NCBI GenBank assembly: GCA_016748015.1
Contig: JAAOMT010000182.1
Coordinates: 1-21,581 of the forward strand
Origin: Geosiphon pyriformis
Lineage: Eukaryota > Glomeromycota > Glomeromycetes > Archaeosporales > Geosiphonaceae
Direction: 5' to 3'
Length of the DNA stretch: 21,581 nt
Part shown: one piece after another, positions 1 through 8,690 of the stretch
How the letters are laid out: each line of letters starts with the position of its first letter
How positions within the stretch are numbered: position 1 is the first letter of the stretch
The notes under the pieces: generated by a model
The model's database searches: none
Told to the model about the DNA's origin: nothing
Seen by the model: the letters and a program-made list of their open reading frames with translations, nothing else
Made by a program: the position numbers and the translations under genes

Positions 1-680
1 AGTTGAAGCCCCCTCCCCCCAAAACCATCAATACAGTAAAACAACTTTTTAACATTTAGCAGCTTATTACCAGAATTTTTGCCAGACACTACAGAAAGCT
101 TAATATCTAATGTAAAAGATTTTGCTGAATTGAAACTACGTTTTTCCAATGTATATAATTCAACCAATAAAAACTGCTTGGAACCATTGAACTTAGAAGA
201 TGAAAGCATTAAAATGTCATTATTGTTACTTAAATTTTTGAAAGATAGAGCTTTTGGTGGATGCTTTAAAACATAAATCCAAGTGCAAGTTTTTTGTGGT
301 GTCATGTTGTCCATATTTTTGTTGCCTATTAAAACATTAGAGTCAGCATAACTTGTTTTCTCAGCCACTATGTTCTTTATATTCTTAACATCTGACAGAC
401 CACTGACACTACTGGCTTTGCTGCCAACTTTGCTACCCCAAGACACCACTAAATTTGTGCCCAACATATCTATAATCTTAAGACTCAATAGGCCAGCAGA
501 AGAATTAACTATATCAATACTTGTATTAAGCTTTTTTGGTTTCTTGTGAAAAACACTACAGGAATACACACTATCTACTTGTTTTTTTTTTGCACTCAAA
601 CAGGTTCCCAAACTAACTGAACTTGAACTTAAACCACTAACAGCAGAGCCTACTGATTCTATCACAACAAAAATAGACAT
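1..680 (-). CDS. Partial ORF1-like protein of a non-LTR (LINE-type) retrotransposon, N-terminal part
   Basis: Reading leftwards from the ATG at 678-680, the frame stays open for 226 codons and runs off the window edge. The nearest in-frame upstream stop is at 720-722. The protein is Ser/Lys/Asn-rich and probably disordered, with short landmarks VSLGTCLSAKK, VSWGSKVGSK and SFTLDIKLS. It ends near CIDGFGG, coded by a G-rich run at about 8-20. From memory, this order of landmarks matches the N-terminus of LINE ORF1 proteins common in arbuscular mycorrhizal fungi, where an RRM-like region and CCHC knuckles follow. Those parts would lie outside the window. The ORF is richer in G+C than the flanking desert, which suggests later arrival. 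Compared with the remembered family, many differences are Arg to Lys or Pro to Leu, as AT-biased mutation would give. The coding call is fairly safe; the family call is recognition only. Confidence 0.6.
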   Translation of the reverse strand, partial: MSIFVVIESVGSAVSGLSSSSVSLGTCLSAKKKQVDSVYSCSVFHKKPKKLNTSIDIVNSSAGLLSLKIIDMLGTNLVVSWGSKVGSKASSVSGLSDVKNIKNIVAEKTSYADSNVLIGNKNMDNMTPQKTCTWIYVLKHPPKALSFKNLSNNNDILMLSSSKFNGSKQFLLVELYTLEKRSFNSAKSFTLDIKLSVVSGKNSGNKLLNVKKLFYCIDGFGGRGLQ

Positions 681-2338
681 ATTAGAAGAAATAACTAGAA
701 TAAAACAAAGAAAAAAAGATTAAAAAAACACTATTTCTTTAACAAATCTAAGCTCTTGCCATGATCAAAAAATTGACAAAAGAAAGATTTAGAAGAATAT
801 TATTAATTATATTTATACTAAATATACAACTGTGTATTTTAATTTTAAAAAAATTTAACTAAAGTATTGGCTATAGTTTTTATTATAAAAAATATTATTT
901 TTTTTGGTTTTATTTGTCTTTGGTTTTCTGTTTAGTTTATAATAAATTTAATTATACTTTTTTTGAATGCAATTTAATTAATATTAAATTAATATTAAAA
1001 AAAAAACAACTTTTTTTTCAGTTTTAGATTAATTTAAATTGGCTTAAATTTATACAAAAAAATCGATTTTTATTGTTTGTTTGATAGTTTTTGGTGGTAA
1101 ATTTTGTATCTATTGTTGGTAAAACTTATTTTTAAATACTTTTTTGTGTTTTTTTAGTTTGGTTTTTTGAATAAAGTTAAATTTTTTTTAATAGTTATTA
1201 GTAATTTGAATTTATATTTTAATAAAATTAAAAACAGTTTTATCAGTTTTATAAAACAAATTGGTAAATTGGTTAAGAGATTAAATATATTTGTATTGGT
1301 AATTTCATAATATAACTCTAAATGTTAGCAGTTAATAATTTTTTTATCACAGAATTAAATAGATAATATAATAATATAAAAAAATTTAAATATATTTATT
1401 AATAATAAGATTACTATAAAGCTAAGATTTTTAATATTTTTAAATATAATTAAGTTAAAAATTTAATTAAAAAATTTGTTTAGTTTAGTTATAAATTTGT
1501 TTAGAAAGTTTAATAGTCTAATTTTGACTTAAAATAATTTTTTTTTAATATTTTAATAACTAATTTTATTTAAAAATTGTAATATATAATATAAAAAATA
1601 TAAATAATTTTATTAAACAAAAAAATATTATTTATTAACATAAAAAAATAAACAATTTATTTTCTATTGTTACTAAGACTAAATAAAAGATAAAATATAT
1701 TTATAAATAGTTAATAAATTTGAAGATATTTTAGTTTTTATTTTTGGTTTGAATTTTGATTATTTAGATTTTGGTATTATAATTATTATAAATAATATAT
1801 TAATTAGATATGTATATAAAGTTGCTAAAATTGTTAATTGATTTTTGTCTGTCAAATTACTTTTTAAAAATAAGTTTTTTGTTTTAATTTTAAAATTATA
1901 TGTTAATATTATTTTGGTAATACGTTTAATTTAAACTAAAAAAATTGACTTTTTAATTACAAAAACTGTAAATAAATCTTTTTTTATAATTTTAAATAGT
2001 AATTTTAATGAAAATAGTTTTTATAACTGTGGTAATTTTAAAAAATAGTTTGATTTAAAGCAGATTAATTTTTTAATAAAAAGCTTAATTACTAAAAATT
2101 TAACATAAAAAATTTTAAAGATATAAAAAAATAATTAATTATGTATATGTTTTTTTGAATCTTATTAATACAATTATAAATTATAAAGTTTTGAAAGTTA
2201 GTAAATACTTTAATACTAATTATTAAGCTGTTTTTGTTTTTGTAAGTTTAAATAATTTATTAAACATATAATTGAACTTTTTTTGCAAACAAACTAATAA
2301 TAATTGTTGAAAGTTTATTTTAAAAATACTGATAATAT
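681..2338. other. AT-rich non-coding desert
   Basis: No convincing reading frame, RNA gene or recognisable transposon is visible. A hand count over 1261-1980 gives 84 G+C in 720 bases (about 12%), with G roughly twice as frequent as C on the given strand. The stretch is made of A/T runs and short AT repeats such as the one near 975-1000. It may be an old transposon decayed beyond recognition. Confidence 0.6.
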
Positions 2339-2943
2339 TGTTATGGGTTGAAATAACAAGCTAATTATATTACCAGTAGAATTTTAGTTATTAATTAGCA
2401 TAAATTACCTTCATAATTCTTATTATTAATTAGCATATATTATTATCATTTCGATTATTACTTATTATTTAATCAAATTATTAAATATTATTACTTAATC
2501 AATAATCCGATTTGTACAATAGAAATTAAGATGATTAAATTATACAATACTCTGAACCATTTAACATAGTTAAAATTCGCCGAAATTAATAAAAATTGGC
2601 CGAAATAATCAATAGTTCAGTGAAATAACTTGTAGTTTGCTAAAATATATTTTTAATTTACCCAAATTGTAGCAAAAAGAAAAGTGCAAGTTCAAAGATT
2701 AGTACTATAATAATTTGTATAAAAGAAAAGCTTCTCTTTTCAAGAAAATGTATTTTCTTATAGTATCTTAATATAGTATCTCACTTTAGATATCTTAATT
2801 AGAACAAATTATTTTTTATACATTCAAATAAAAATTAAATATTTGAAAACCAAATCCTTTGATTATTGTACTTGAATTCTCTTAACACAAACTAATGTTT
2901 TGAAATTGATTAACTATCAATTTCAGTAAATTGTTAGTAACTT
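2339..2943 (+). mobile_element. Possible decayed solo LTR (family D)
   Basis: The block begins TGTTATGGG, close to the TGTTAC start of the other LTRs here, and its right end has GTTAGTAAC near 2933-2942, close to a GTAACA end. Inside are a U3-like repeat array (2561-2680), a TATA-like GTATAAAAG (2718-2726) and a pyrimidine-rich leader. It is more complex than the desert to its left. No second copy lies in the window, so the ends and the LTR identity are inferred. It could also be the promoter region of a lost gene. Confidence 0.32.
2561..2680. repeat. Degenerate 20-bp tandem array, about five to six units
   Basis: The core CGAAAT recurs at 2581 and 2601, then as TGAAAT at 2621, TAAAAT at 2641 and roughly CCAAAT at 2662, an almost exact 20-bp phase. 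The best units read TTCGCCGAAAT and TTGGCCGAAAT; the later ones look like decayed versions. It sits just upstream of the TATA-like box at 2718, where an LTR enhancer would be. Confidence 0.5.
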
Positions 2944-3035
2944 CAGGCCTGGATAGAAAATGTTTTCTTTAATACAATTGTATTTCTTTTACATTTTTTT
3001 TATTTTTTTTTCCTTTTCTTATCATAATCATTAAG

Positions 3036-3316
3036 ACAGCCTACAGATGAGATTTCTGTAGAAAAGTTGATTTTCACAGCAAAATAACTACACAATTTTA
3101 GTAAGCTTCCAGATGAGCAATTTTTGGAAAAGAGCTAATATTTACTACAATGTAACTACACAAGTAACTGGCACAGAATTGGCCATTCCACTTATAAGCC
3201 CAGCAGTTCAAATTATAAAAGATAATTTAAAGATAAATTCAGTTATTCAAGATTCAACTACTTTTAGAAAACGTGAATTCACAACAAACAGACATTAACA
3301 ACATTCAAGAAAAGAG
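3036..3316 (+). pseudogene. Coding-like remnant, unidentified
   Basis: A pyrimidine-rich tract ending in AAG at 3035 looks like a 3' splice site. After it, one frame reads PTDEISVEKLIFTAK, then after a stop KLPDEQFLEK. A different frame, from the ATG at 3113, is open for 61 codons and includes TGTELAIPLISP, ending at 3298. Together these look like one peptide broken by a stop and a frameshift. The coding-like character stops where the minus-strand A-family LTR begins, so the LTR may have inserted into this sequence. I do not recognise the product. It could be gag of another element or an exon of a host gene. Confidence 0.3.
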
Positions 3317-3324
3317 ACCAAAAA

Positions 3325-3976
3325 CTTTTGGTAACAATAAATAACAAGGAAGAACAGAATTATAGAGTAATAAAAAGAATCAAAGAGAATTCAACTTCAA
3401 AGAGCAAATTGAATAAGTATGAATTCAATATGCAAGATCAATCTCATAAAATATTTCAGTCACTATACTTTTCAAAAGATAACCAGAGAATCTAAAAGTA
3501 GAGAAATAGTCCATATTATTAATAAATAATCACATATTGGTATAATTCTATGCCTTACATTGGTGCTCTTAGAATTCAATATCAAGTATCAAATGTATTT
3601 TTCAGTCACATTTTATTCAATAATCTTTAAATATTACAATTATATAAGTTAAGAAAAGGTAAAAAACAACCAACAAGTAATTTTTTATTCCAAAATATTT
3701 AAATACTTGAAGGTAAGAAAAGGGAAATTAGTGATAAGAAAATAATTGAGATAAAAGTTGTTATTTTATTTATTTTTTTCTTTGATTCTTACATTGATTC
3801 TTATATACTTTTCTATAGCTAAGAAATTTATTGCATATATAGTTATCAAAAGTGGTCAATAATCAGATTAATAACTAGATCAATAATTACTATCTAAAAA
3901 TAAAGTGGCTAATTATATGACATTAATGGCTAATACATGTAATAATTAATAAGAAGTATAGATTTCAATCGTAATA
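3325..3976 (-). mobile_element. Solo or orphan LTR of element family A, minus orientation
   Basis: The reverse complement of this stretch aligns with the 3' LTR of element A (6644 to about 7350) over nearly its whole length. Shared landmarks include the ATTACATGTATTAGCC block, the TATATAAGAATC promoter-like box and the AATAAA signal. The LTR start appears as TATTACGATTG, against TGTTATGATTA in the partner; a TGTTACGATT ancestor explains both. Homology stops near 3340, close to the palindrome ACCAAAAACTTTTGGT at 3317-3332. Because the two copies are inverted, they are not the two LTRs of one element. Confidence 0.65.
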
Positions 3977-4917
3977 ATATTAAATAAAACCAGTTTAAAA
4001 GTGCTATAATTATTAATATTGTGATGTATTTTAAGAAATTTGTTGTTTTTAAAAGATTTATAAATTTAAATATAATATAAAATATTATTTAAAAAATAAA
4101 GTATTTTTTAGTTAATAAAATATTTAAAAAAATAGCTTAAAAAATATGATAGTATTTTTACAAAAAATTTTGTTTAAAATTAATAAATTTTTAAAAATAA
4201 GATCTAATAATAAATTAGTTTTTTTGATAAACCACTAAATGTTTTTGAACAGTAAAAAAACTTTAAGTATTTAAATTTTGTTAAATTTTAGTACTAATTT
4301 TAATAGTATAAGGTTTGTTTTATCTAATATAAAAATATTTTATTATATTATTATAGAAAAGTTTTTTTGGTTATTATAATTGCTAATATTTTGTTTTAAT
4401 TAAAATTAGTTTTTTAAAAGTTTTTTAATTCTATTGTATAACAATATTATTGTTTATATTAAAAGCTTTTTTTTGATGTTATAATATAAATTATTTTTCA
4501 ATTTTTAATTGTTATATGTATTTATGTATTTTTTTTAAAAAATTAAATTAAAATTTATTTATTGTTTAAGATTTTTTTTAAGATTATTTTTGCAATTTTT
4601 TAATGTGTTTCTCTAATTTAAAAATACAGAATATTAATAGTTTTTAGTAGTTTTTCTAATTTTTATAATAAAGTTTTATTAATTAGTAATAACATAAATA
4701 ATTTTGATCAAAAATTAATTTTTTAAAAAATTTAGTTAATAAATGATTAATAAATAATACAATTAAATTTCTTAATACCATGAATTATAATAATTCAGTT
4801 TTCAATAATTTTTTTTATTTTTTTGATTAAAAATTTTAGTAAATATTTATTTTAAAAGTAAAAATTAAAATTAGATTTATTATTTTAATTAAAACTATTT
4901 AAAAAAAAATTTTGAAT
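3977..4917. other. AT-rich non-coding desert
   Basis: This has the same character as the first desert: long A and T runs, very few C residues, no open frame of note and no recognisable element. It separates the minus-strand A-family LTR from the hexamer array that starts element A. Confidence 0.55.
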
Positions 4918-5155
4918 TAAATAAAGATAGGAATAAAAATAGAAATAAAGATAGGGATAGGAATAGGAATAAGGATAGGGATAGGGATAGGAATAGGGAT
5001 AGGATTAGGGATAGGGTTAAAGATAGGGATAGAGATAAGGATAGGATTAGGGATAGGGTTAAGGATAGGGTTAGAGATAGAGATAGAGTTAGGATTAGGG
5101 TTGGGGTTAGGGATAGGGATAGGGATAGGGATAGAATTAGGGTTAGGATTAGGAG
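4918..5155 (+). repeat. Degenerate telomere-like hexamer array (GGGATA/GGGTTA), about 39 units
   Basis: The stretch can be read in 6-bp register as mixtures of GATAGG, AATAGG, GTTAGG and ATTAGG, a variant form of the TTAGGG telomere repeat of many fungi. The left end is the most degenerate, and the right end has the cleanest TTAGGG-type units. The plus strand is purine-rich. The array runs directly and in frame (Gly-Leu/Ile-Gly) into the integrase sequence of element A at about 5153, replacing the earlier part of pol. Confidence 0.85.
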
Positions 5156-5977
5156 TAGAAGCAAGAGCCACTTCTGACCAAACAGCAGTCTCCATAGCCA
5201 ATTTCATTTATGAAAATATCATCTGCTGTTATGGCTGCTCTAAAAAATTTTTATCTGATAGAGGAAGAGCTTTTTTCAGTACATTGGTTGAAGAACTTTG
5301 TAGAAAAATGGGAATATGTCATAAACTTTTCTCTTCTTATCACTCTCAAACAAATGGCCTAGTAAAATATTTCAATAGAACACTATGTAAAACTTTAGCC
5401 AAAACCAGTAAAGAAACAAACTTATGGGACAAAGTATTGTCTTCAGCTTTGTTTGCTTATAGAACTGTAAATTATGACATAACAAGTTATAAACTTTTTT
5501 TATCTGCTCTATAGATACATGGCAACACTACCAATAGAAACTGACATTGAAATAATACTTTTTGAAGAGATCACAATAGGAAATTACAAAAACATTTTGC
5601 AAAAATGACTTAATACCATTCTTGACTTCTTGGTAGAAGCATGAATAATTGCTTTTGAAAAGATAAAACAGTTTCAAAAAAAGCTTAAGAAAAAAAAAAT
5701 CTATAAAACACTTTTTTTAAGTGTTGGTAACTTGGTACTAGAATACCATTTTGACAGAGACAATGATTATGATAATAAATTTTCTAGCCAATGGAAAGAA
5801 CCCTTTATAGTCAACAAAGTTTTGAACAATAGTTTTTATATTTTTCAAGATCAATTTGAAACAATCTTTAATAATTGTTTTGTTTATAGTACACGACTCA
5901 AGAAATATTATAAACAACCTGATTGGCTGCCTGTTGTAGTAATACCAATTCAAATGATCAGCAAAAATCAAGTATAA
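5156..5977 (+). pseudogene. Element A integrase (core catalytic and C-terminal domains), 5'-truncated Ty3/gypsy pol
   Basis: This is the DDE integrase that would insert retrotransposon cDNA. The frame starts inside the RNase H-fold core (EARATSDQTA), so the HHCC domain, RT, protease and gag are missing. The second catalytic Asp is present in FLSDRGRAF (5257-5259). Thirty-five residues later, the catalytic Glu is Lys in TNGLVKYFNRTL (5365-5367), a single GAA-to-AAA step that should kill activity. After 5505 the frame shifts and is broken by stops (about 5605, 5641). It then resumes at about 5732 with a GPY/F-like module, SSQWKEPFIVNKVL, and ends at 5977. The match to Ty3-type integrases is clear, and the fragment is non-functional. 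Confidence 0.85.
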
Positions 5978-6674
5978 ATAAATGCACTATTCCCAAAACA
6001 GAAGTATCTTTAATTAACATAAACAATTATTTTCTGGATCAAAACATTCAAAATGTTTTCTATACTCTCCATGAGTATTGGATCAAAAACTATATAAATG
6101 CTACTCTGACCATTAAAAAACAAACCACTATAACTGATAATAGTGAAACATATACTGTTTTTAGACCAAAAAAACTACTACCAAAAGAGAAAGAATTGGT
6201 AGTAAAATGGATAAATATTTGTTGGAAAGTATAACAGCAGCTATACTTCTACCTTCCAGTACAATTGAAAAAACACTTCAAGAAATCTTACTTATAGACA
6301 AAAACTTGTCATATGGAAGGCAATTAGAACTCTATGGTCGCTTTGGTAAAATCATAAAGGATATGAAACTCCTAAAGAAAACAACTTCAGAGATACAGAC
6401 AGAAATTTTGGGCATTATATAGTTAAATGTTTCAAAAGTTTTAACTATTGCTAAAAGAGCCAAAATTTTAATACAAAGATTTGGTCTCTTAGATACAAAA
6501 CTTATTTTGCCTTAAGTGTTATATATTCTATCCATGAAAGATTTCAACAAACTAATTAGCTTTGAATTAGATAAAACTCTTCAAATAGATTATATTATGA
6601 ATAGCTTGATTTCGCTGGAGCTCAATCTCTTTGAAGAGGATAATGTTATGATTAAAACTTATACTTTTTATTAA
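5978..6674 (+). pseudogene. Element A, C-terminal extension of pol or extra ORF, unidentified
   Basis: Coding-like sequence continues after the integrase through one frameshift near 6207-6234. One frame gives NVFYTLHEYWIKNYINATLT and FRPKKLLPKEKELVVKWINI. The next gives SSTIEKTLQEILLIDK, then, past a TAG at 6420-6422 and a TAA at 6513-6515, MKDFNKLISFELDKTLQIDY, ending with a stop at 6672-6674 just inside the 3' LTR. Both internal stops would revert to Gln codons by one C-to-T step. The region is about 230 residues, Lys/Leu-rich and probably helical. It sits where some Ty3 elements carry a chromodomain or an env-like ORF, but I see neither chromodomain aromatic residues nor a membrane segment. 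Function unknown. Confidence 0.6.
6633..6643 (+). promoter_or_regulatory. Candidate polypurine tract of element A
   Basis: GAAGAGGATAA lies immediately before the TGTTATG start of the 3' LTR, the position expected for the primer of plus-strand DNA synthesis. Confidence 0.45.
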
Positions 6675-6731
6675 TTATTACATGTATTAGCCACTGATGT
6701 CATATAAATTAGCCACTTTATTTTTAGAAAG

Positions 6732-6839
6732 TGATCATTGACCTGATCAATAATCTGACCATTGACTTAATCATTGACCTGATTATTGACTTGATCATTG
6801 ATCTGATCATTGACTTAGTTATTGACCTAATCATTGACC
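6732..6839 (+). repeat. Nine 12-bp tandem units (TGATCATTGACC type) in the A LTR
   Basis: Nine contiguous units follow the pattern T(G/A)ATCATTGAC(C/T). They end exactly before ACTTTTGATAG. The homologous place in the inverted LTR copy (about 3855-3895) has only about three recognisable units. The array sits about 90 bp into the LTR and upstream of its TATA-like box, an enhancer-like position. Confidence 0.85.
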
Positions 6840-6885
6840 ACTTTTGATAGCTTTATAAGCAATAAATTTCTTAGCTGTAGAAAAG

Positions 6886-6893
6886 CATATAAG
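6886..6893 (+). promoter_or_regulatory. Candidate TATA box of the A LTR
   Basis: CATATAAG is followed by AATC and is preserved as GTATATAAGAATC in the reverse complement of the second LTR copy. A conserved motif in otherwise diverged copies, upstream of the conserved AATAAA, fits the U3/R promoter. Confidence 0.4.
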
Positions 6894-7065
6894 AATCAAA
6901 AAAAGAAAATAAATAAAATAACAACTTTCATTTCAATTATTCTCTTATCACTAATTTCCTTTTCTCTACCTTCAAGTATCTGAACATCTTGGGATAAAAA
7001 ATCACTTGTTGGTTATTTCTTACCCTTTTTCTGACTTGTATAATTGTAGTATTTGAAGATTATTG

Positions 7066-7071
7066 AATAAA
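7066..7071 (+). terminator. Candidate polyadenylation signal AATAAA of the A LTR
   Basis: AATAAA in the context TATTGAATAAA is conserved in the inverted LTR copy. It lies about 175 bp after the TATA-like box, consistent with an R-region poly(A) signal. Confidence 0.4.
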
Positions 7072-7350
7072 GCATGACTAAAGAGTACATCTAATACCTA
7101 ATATTGAATTCTAAGAGTGCTAACATAAGGCATAGAATTATATTAGACATAATCATTTGTTGACAGTACAAACTATTCCTTTACCTTCAGATTCCCTGGT
7201 TATCTTTTGAAAAGTATAATAACTGAGATATTTTATAAGACTGATCTCACACATTGAATCCATACTTATTCAATTTGCTTTTTAAAGTTGAAATTCTTTT
7301 GATTATTTCTATCACCCTACAATTCTGTTCTCCCTTGCTATTCATTAGCT

Positions 7351-8026
7351 TATTACTCTAACCCATAACAATATCTGAAAATTTTGGGTTGAGTTTTTTG
7401 TATAATTCAATAGTTGTTTCAGTCATCTCTCAGAATTACAATTCCATCAATTTTTTTTTTGGTGTGATGGCTGGTAATCTCCTGGTAGACTATTCTTAAA
7501 TCTGAATGTCTACTCTTATTCTTAAGTTTTTTACTAGTGCTTTATCCTAACATCAATATCTCATGCATTAATCTTTTTAAATCAATTAATAAATCAACAA
7601 CAAAACAAAAAAAATAAAATAAAAGAAAATAAAAAAATAAAAATGAGAAATAAGCCAAAATAAGTTAGTATCCCATTAATAATTATGATTAAGAACTATT
7701 GTTTTAGTGTGGACAATTGGATTAATATATTCAATAAGTATATTTATTAAATGTATGGATTCTAATTAGGAAATAGAACTGAGATGTCTGTTTTTTTTGC
7801 TTCTGATATTATTACAATATATACATAATTAAAATTTTTTAATTTTTCAATTCTTTATACCAAGAATTCTAGAATTTTTAGAATCCTGCAATTTCTTATG
7901 AAAAATTTTGGAATTTTAAAATCCTGCAATTCTTTATATAAAAATCTTGTAATTTTTCAAATTGGGTATTGGTAATCTTGTCTATTTGATTAGTGATAAC
8001 TGTATTCATTTTTGTATTGAGTAATA
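7351..8026 (-). mobile_element. 3' LTR of element B (outer edge truncated)
   Basis: It aligns with 15971-16753 from the shared AACCCATAAC near 7359 onward. Common landmarks are GTTTCAGTCA, GTGTGATGGCTGG, AATCTGA(A/G)TGTCTACTCTTATT and GATGTCTGT. The inner boundary is taken as GAGTAATA (8019-8026), the decayed counterpart of the GTAACA end at 16748-16753. The first 30 or so bases and a block of about 30 bp after ACCCATAAC are absent compared with the other LTR. Confidence 0.8.
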
Positions 8027-8690
8027 TTTTTAGTTGGTTTTGAAATCCAGCTTATAATCAATATGTAACTCTTGTCTGTATGGTCAGATTGTTCTTTCTC
8101 ACAAACTGTTCAAGTTGTTGCAGTATTATTGTATCAAATAATCATTTTTGTTTTATCTGTATATAAATTCCGAATGTTCAGGTATTGTCCCAAGTAATAA
8201 TAACAAAAGTTTCTTGCAAATTGTTGTACTCACCAGTTCCAAGTTTTTTTGGTTAATTCTTAATATAATATAACTTTTGCTTGTACTTCTATTGCCATTT
8301 TTACTTTTAGAATTATTTTGTCAATAATGTTTTCTGGTTTTTTTGTACTTTGTATTGGTGTTTCTTCCTTGTATTTTTATATTGAATGGTTTGTTGGTTA
8401 ATTGTAATTTTCATATTTTGTTGTTGAATTAGTTAGAAAAGTTGTTGTGTCAGTACATAGATATTGTCAATAATTTCTATTTTTCTGGTATTTTTTTGTT
8501 GTGTGTTAATTTTTTATATAGAGTTCTAATATCTCAATTTGATGTGTTTGTATTGATGATTATTATTGGTTCTAAATCTTGTGGAAACACTTCTGGTTGA
8601 ACTAGTATTCTCTATACTCCCAATTGTGGAATATTATTGGTCAATAATAATGTTATACTATGATACAGTTTTAGTTAATTGTTATATGTT
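8027..8690 (-). pseudogene. Element B, degraded C-terminal tail of pol
   Basis: Minus-strand translation gives coding-like pieces after the integrase, for example EYQ- and Thr/Asn-rich segments and NWWVQQFARNFCYYYLGQ (from about 8250-8190). They are spread over several frames with many stops. The piece adjoins the 3' LTR, so it represents the far C-terminus of the polyprotein. I do not recognise a domain. No clear polypurine tract is seen next to the LTR. Confidence 0.4.

Larger units (their letters stand above)
6644..7350 (+). mobile_element. 3' LTR of element A
   Basis: It starts TGTTATGATT right after the pol remnant and a purine tract, and is the inverted partner of 3325-3976. It contains a 12-bp repeat array in U3 (6732-6839), a TATA-like CATATAAG (6886-6893) conserved in the partner, and AATAAA at 7066-7071, also conserved. 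Homology to the partner ends near 7345, where the left LTR of element B begins, so the exact terminus is uncertain by 10-20 bp. Confidence 0.75.

Noticed and set aside
4895-5207. Two long minus-strand open frames (Leu/Ser/Thr and Pro/Asn/Ile repeats)
   Set aside because: They are translations of the hexamer array on the other strand. Repeats with a period divisible by three give open frames automatically.
5738-5971. Minus-strand open frame of 77 codons
   Set aside because: Antisense to the GPY/F module of the element A integrase; no motif on the minus strand.
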